Below, in pieces: positions 60,401-60,812 of a stretch of 60,812 bases of DNA. The translations under genes and the position numbers were made by a program. Every line of letters starts with the position of its first letter. The stretch's first letter is position 1. The notes under the pieces were generated by a model, which ran no database searches, was not told the origin of the DNA, and saw nothing but the letters and a program-made list of their open reading frames with translations. Origin of the DNA: an uncultured Oscillospiraceae bacterium (lineage in GTDB: Bacteria > Bacillota > Clostridia > Oscillospirales > Oscillospiraceae); NCBI GenBank assembly GCA_904419145.1, contig CAJFQQ010000010.1, positions 1 through 60,812 of the forward strand, given 5' to 3'.

Positions 60401-60429
60401 AGTATATAACTTGAAAAGAAATCCGTCAA
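60401..60429 (-). promoter_or_regulatory. SigmaA promoter of trmK
   Basis: On the minus strand TTGACG (60424-60429) and TATACT (60401-60406) are 17 bp apart, 35 bases before the trmK start. Confidence 0.8.
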
Positions 60430-60434
60430 GACTG

Positions 60435-60463
60435 TTGACAGATTTGAAGAAATGGTTTATGAT
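60435..60463 (+). promoter_or_regulatory. Strong SigmaA promoter of the tRNA region
   Basis: TTGACA (60435-60440) and TATGAT (60458-60463) are 17 bp apart. The -35 is 5 bp from the divergent trmK -35. The strength fits a stable-RNA transcript. Confidence 0.85.
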
Positions 60464-60469
60464 AAGGAC

Positions 60470-60632
60470 TGTTCGAGCTAGGACGCAGCTTTTGGCTCGA
60501 TTGTGAAATCATGAGGCTGATATTGTCCATTGCTAAGGTTTATCTCGTGTGTCCGCTATGCGGTTCACATCCTCTGTATTTCATCTGTGATGATGGACGG
60601 TAACTGTTTGGTCGGGTATCCGGGTCAAATAT
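60470..60632 (+). other. Non-coding leader or candidate small RNA before the tRNA genes
   Basis: No convincing ORF lies in these ~160 bases. Self-pairing parts include CGAGC...GCTCG (60474-60500), CCGC-TAT-GCGG (60550-60560) flanked by GTG/CAC, and GTCCAT...ATGGAC. I do not recognise 6S, SRP, tmRNA or a riboswitch in it. It could be a processed leader or an unassigned ncRNA. Confidence 0.4.
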
Positions 60633-60680
60633 GGGCCCATAGCTCAGTTGGGAGAGCAAAGGCAACATAACACGGGCCCA
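60633..60680 (+). pseudogene. tRNA remnant with acceptor and D arm only
   Basis: GGGCCCA plus the D-arm TAGCTCAGTTGGGAGAGC is the intact 5' part of a tRNA, but after 16 unrelated bases the sequence returns to GGGCCCA. Because GGGCCC is self-complementary, the ends can still pair as a 6-bp acceptor stem with discriminator A. The anticodon and T arms are missing (48 nt in all). Confidence 0.7.
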
Positions 60681-60739
60681 GGCACTCCAACAGATTGCAC
60701 AATCTAAGTAGGCAAGATTTATTCAAACTAAACAAAGAC

Positions 60740-60812
60740 GGGCTCGTAGCTCAGTTGGGAGAGCGTTCGGTTCGCATCCGAGAGGTCGAGGGTTCGAATC
60801 CCTTCGAGTCCA
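60740..60812 (+). tRNA. tRNA-Ala (anticodon CGC)
   Basis: All 73 bases fold: a 7-bp acceptor stem with the alanine identity pair G3-U70, D arm GCTC/GAGC, anticodon stem TTCGG/CCGAG with loop TTCGCAT (anticodon CGC, reads GCG), 5-base variable region and T arm GAGGG/CCCTT around TTCGAAT, then discriminator A. The window stops at base 73, so whether CCA is encoded cannot be seen. Confidence 0.95.

Overview
The window comes from the chromosome of a GC-rich, anaerobic, endospore-forming Firmicute, most likely a gut-type clostridium of the Oscillospiraceae/Ruminococcaceae (Flavonifractor, Lawsonibacter or Intestinimonas-like). The evidence is the mix of sporulation genes (ytfJ, spoVM, a sipL-like gene, spoIVA, cotJ genes, cwlD, yunB), the fused ispH-rpsA gene, a PPi-dependent phosphofructokinase, the Firmicutes order yicC-remA-gmk-rpoZ-priA-def-fmt-rsmB-rlmN-stp-prkC-rsgA, and strong AGGAGG-type ribosome sites with frequent ATGA overlaps. 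The genus is inferred from gene content only; no search was run. I see no prophage, insertion sequence or CRISPR array.

Layout. 1-3.7 kb: a NifX-like protein with a His/Cys-rich tail, a YtrA-type GntR regulator with its ABC exporter, and two tiny genes. 3.8-14.4 kb: a rightward run with a site-2 protease, scpAB, ytfIJ, a D-Ala-D-Ala carboxypeptidase, rluB, an RpiR regulator, a BaiN/HI0933 flavoprotein, cmk, plsC and ispH-rpsA. 14.6-17.8 kb: carD, ispD, ispF, a DUF3343 protein and a cysteine-desulfurase-like enzyme. 17.9-22 kb: cdaA-cdaR (c-di-AMP), an RseC-like protein, a DUF5685 protein and a J-domain protein. 22-34.6 kb: the housekeeping cluster from yicC to rsgA.

34.6-47.8 kb is rich in sporulation genes. 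A 49-residue membrane ORF, spoVM, the sipL-like gene and spoIVA lie within about 7 kb and would build the basement layer of the spore coat. They are interrupted by a leftward CBS gene and a polar amino-acid ABC transporter. Next come an aminotransferase, an SGNH-DUF4358 pair, a fused cotJA-cotJB gene with cotJC, then cwlD and radA. 48-50.7 kb looks most accessory: a Xer-type recombinase, an orphan amidase and a repeat-bearing XRE regulator. 50.8-60.8 kb: divergent fba/pfp, then ligA, yunB and murD leftward, rnpB rightward, yebC, nif3 and trmK leftward, and a tRNA region that ends exactly at the last base of a tRNA-Ala.

Promoters with 17-bp spacers are easy to see at many transcription units. 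Three divergent pairs (fba/pfp, murD/rnpB, trmK/tRNA leader) place their -35 boxes back to back, 3 to 6 bp apart. SigmaE-like promoters precede the sipL-like gene, yunB and the cotJ genes, and more weakly spoIVA. The most unusual items are the ispH-rpsA fusion with an internal ribosome site at the domain junction, the cotJA-cotJB fusion, the XRE regulator with about nine decapeptide repeats and three upstream palindromes, an amidase mRNA whose ribosome site lies in a hairpin, and a tRNA remnant that keeps only its acceptor and D arm.
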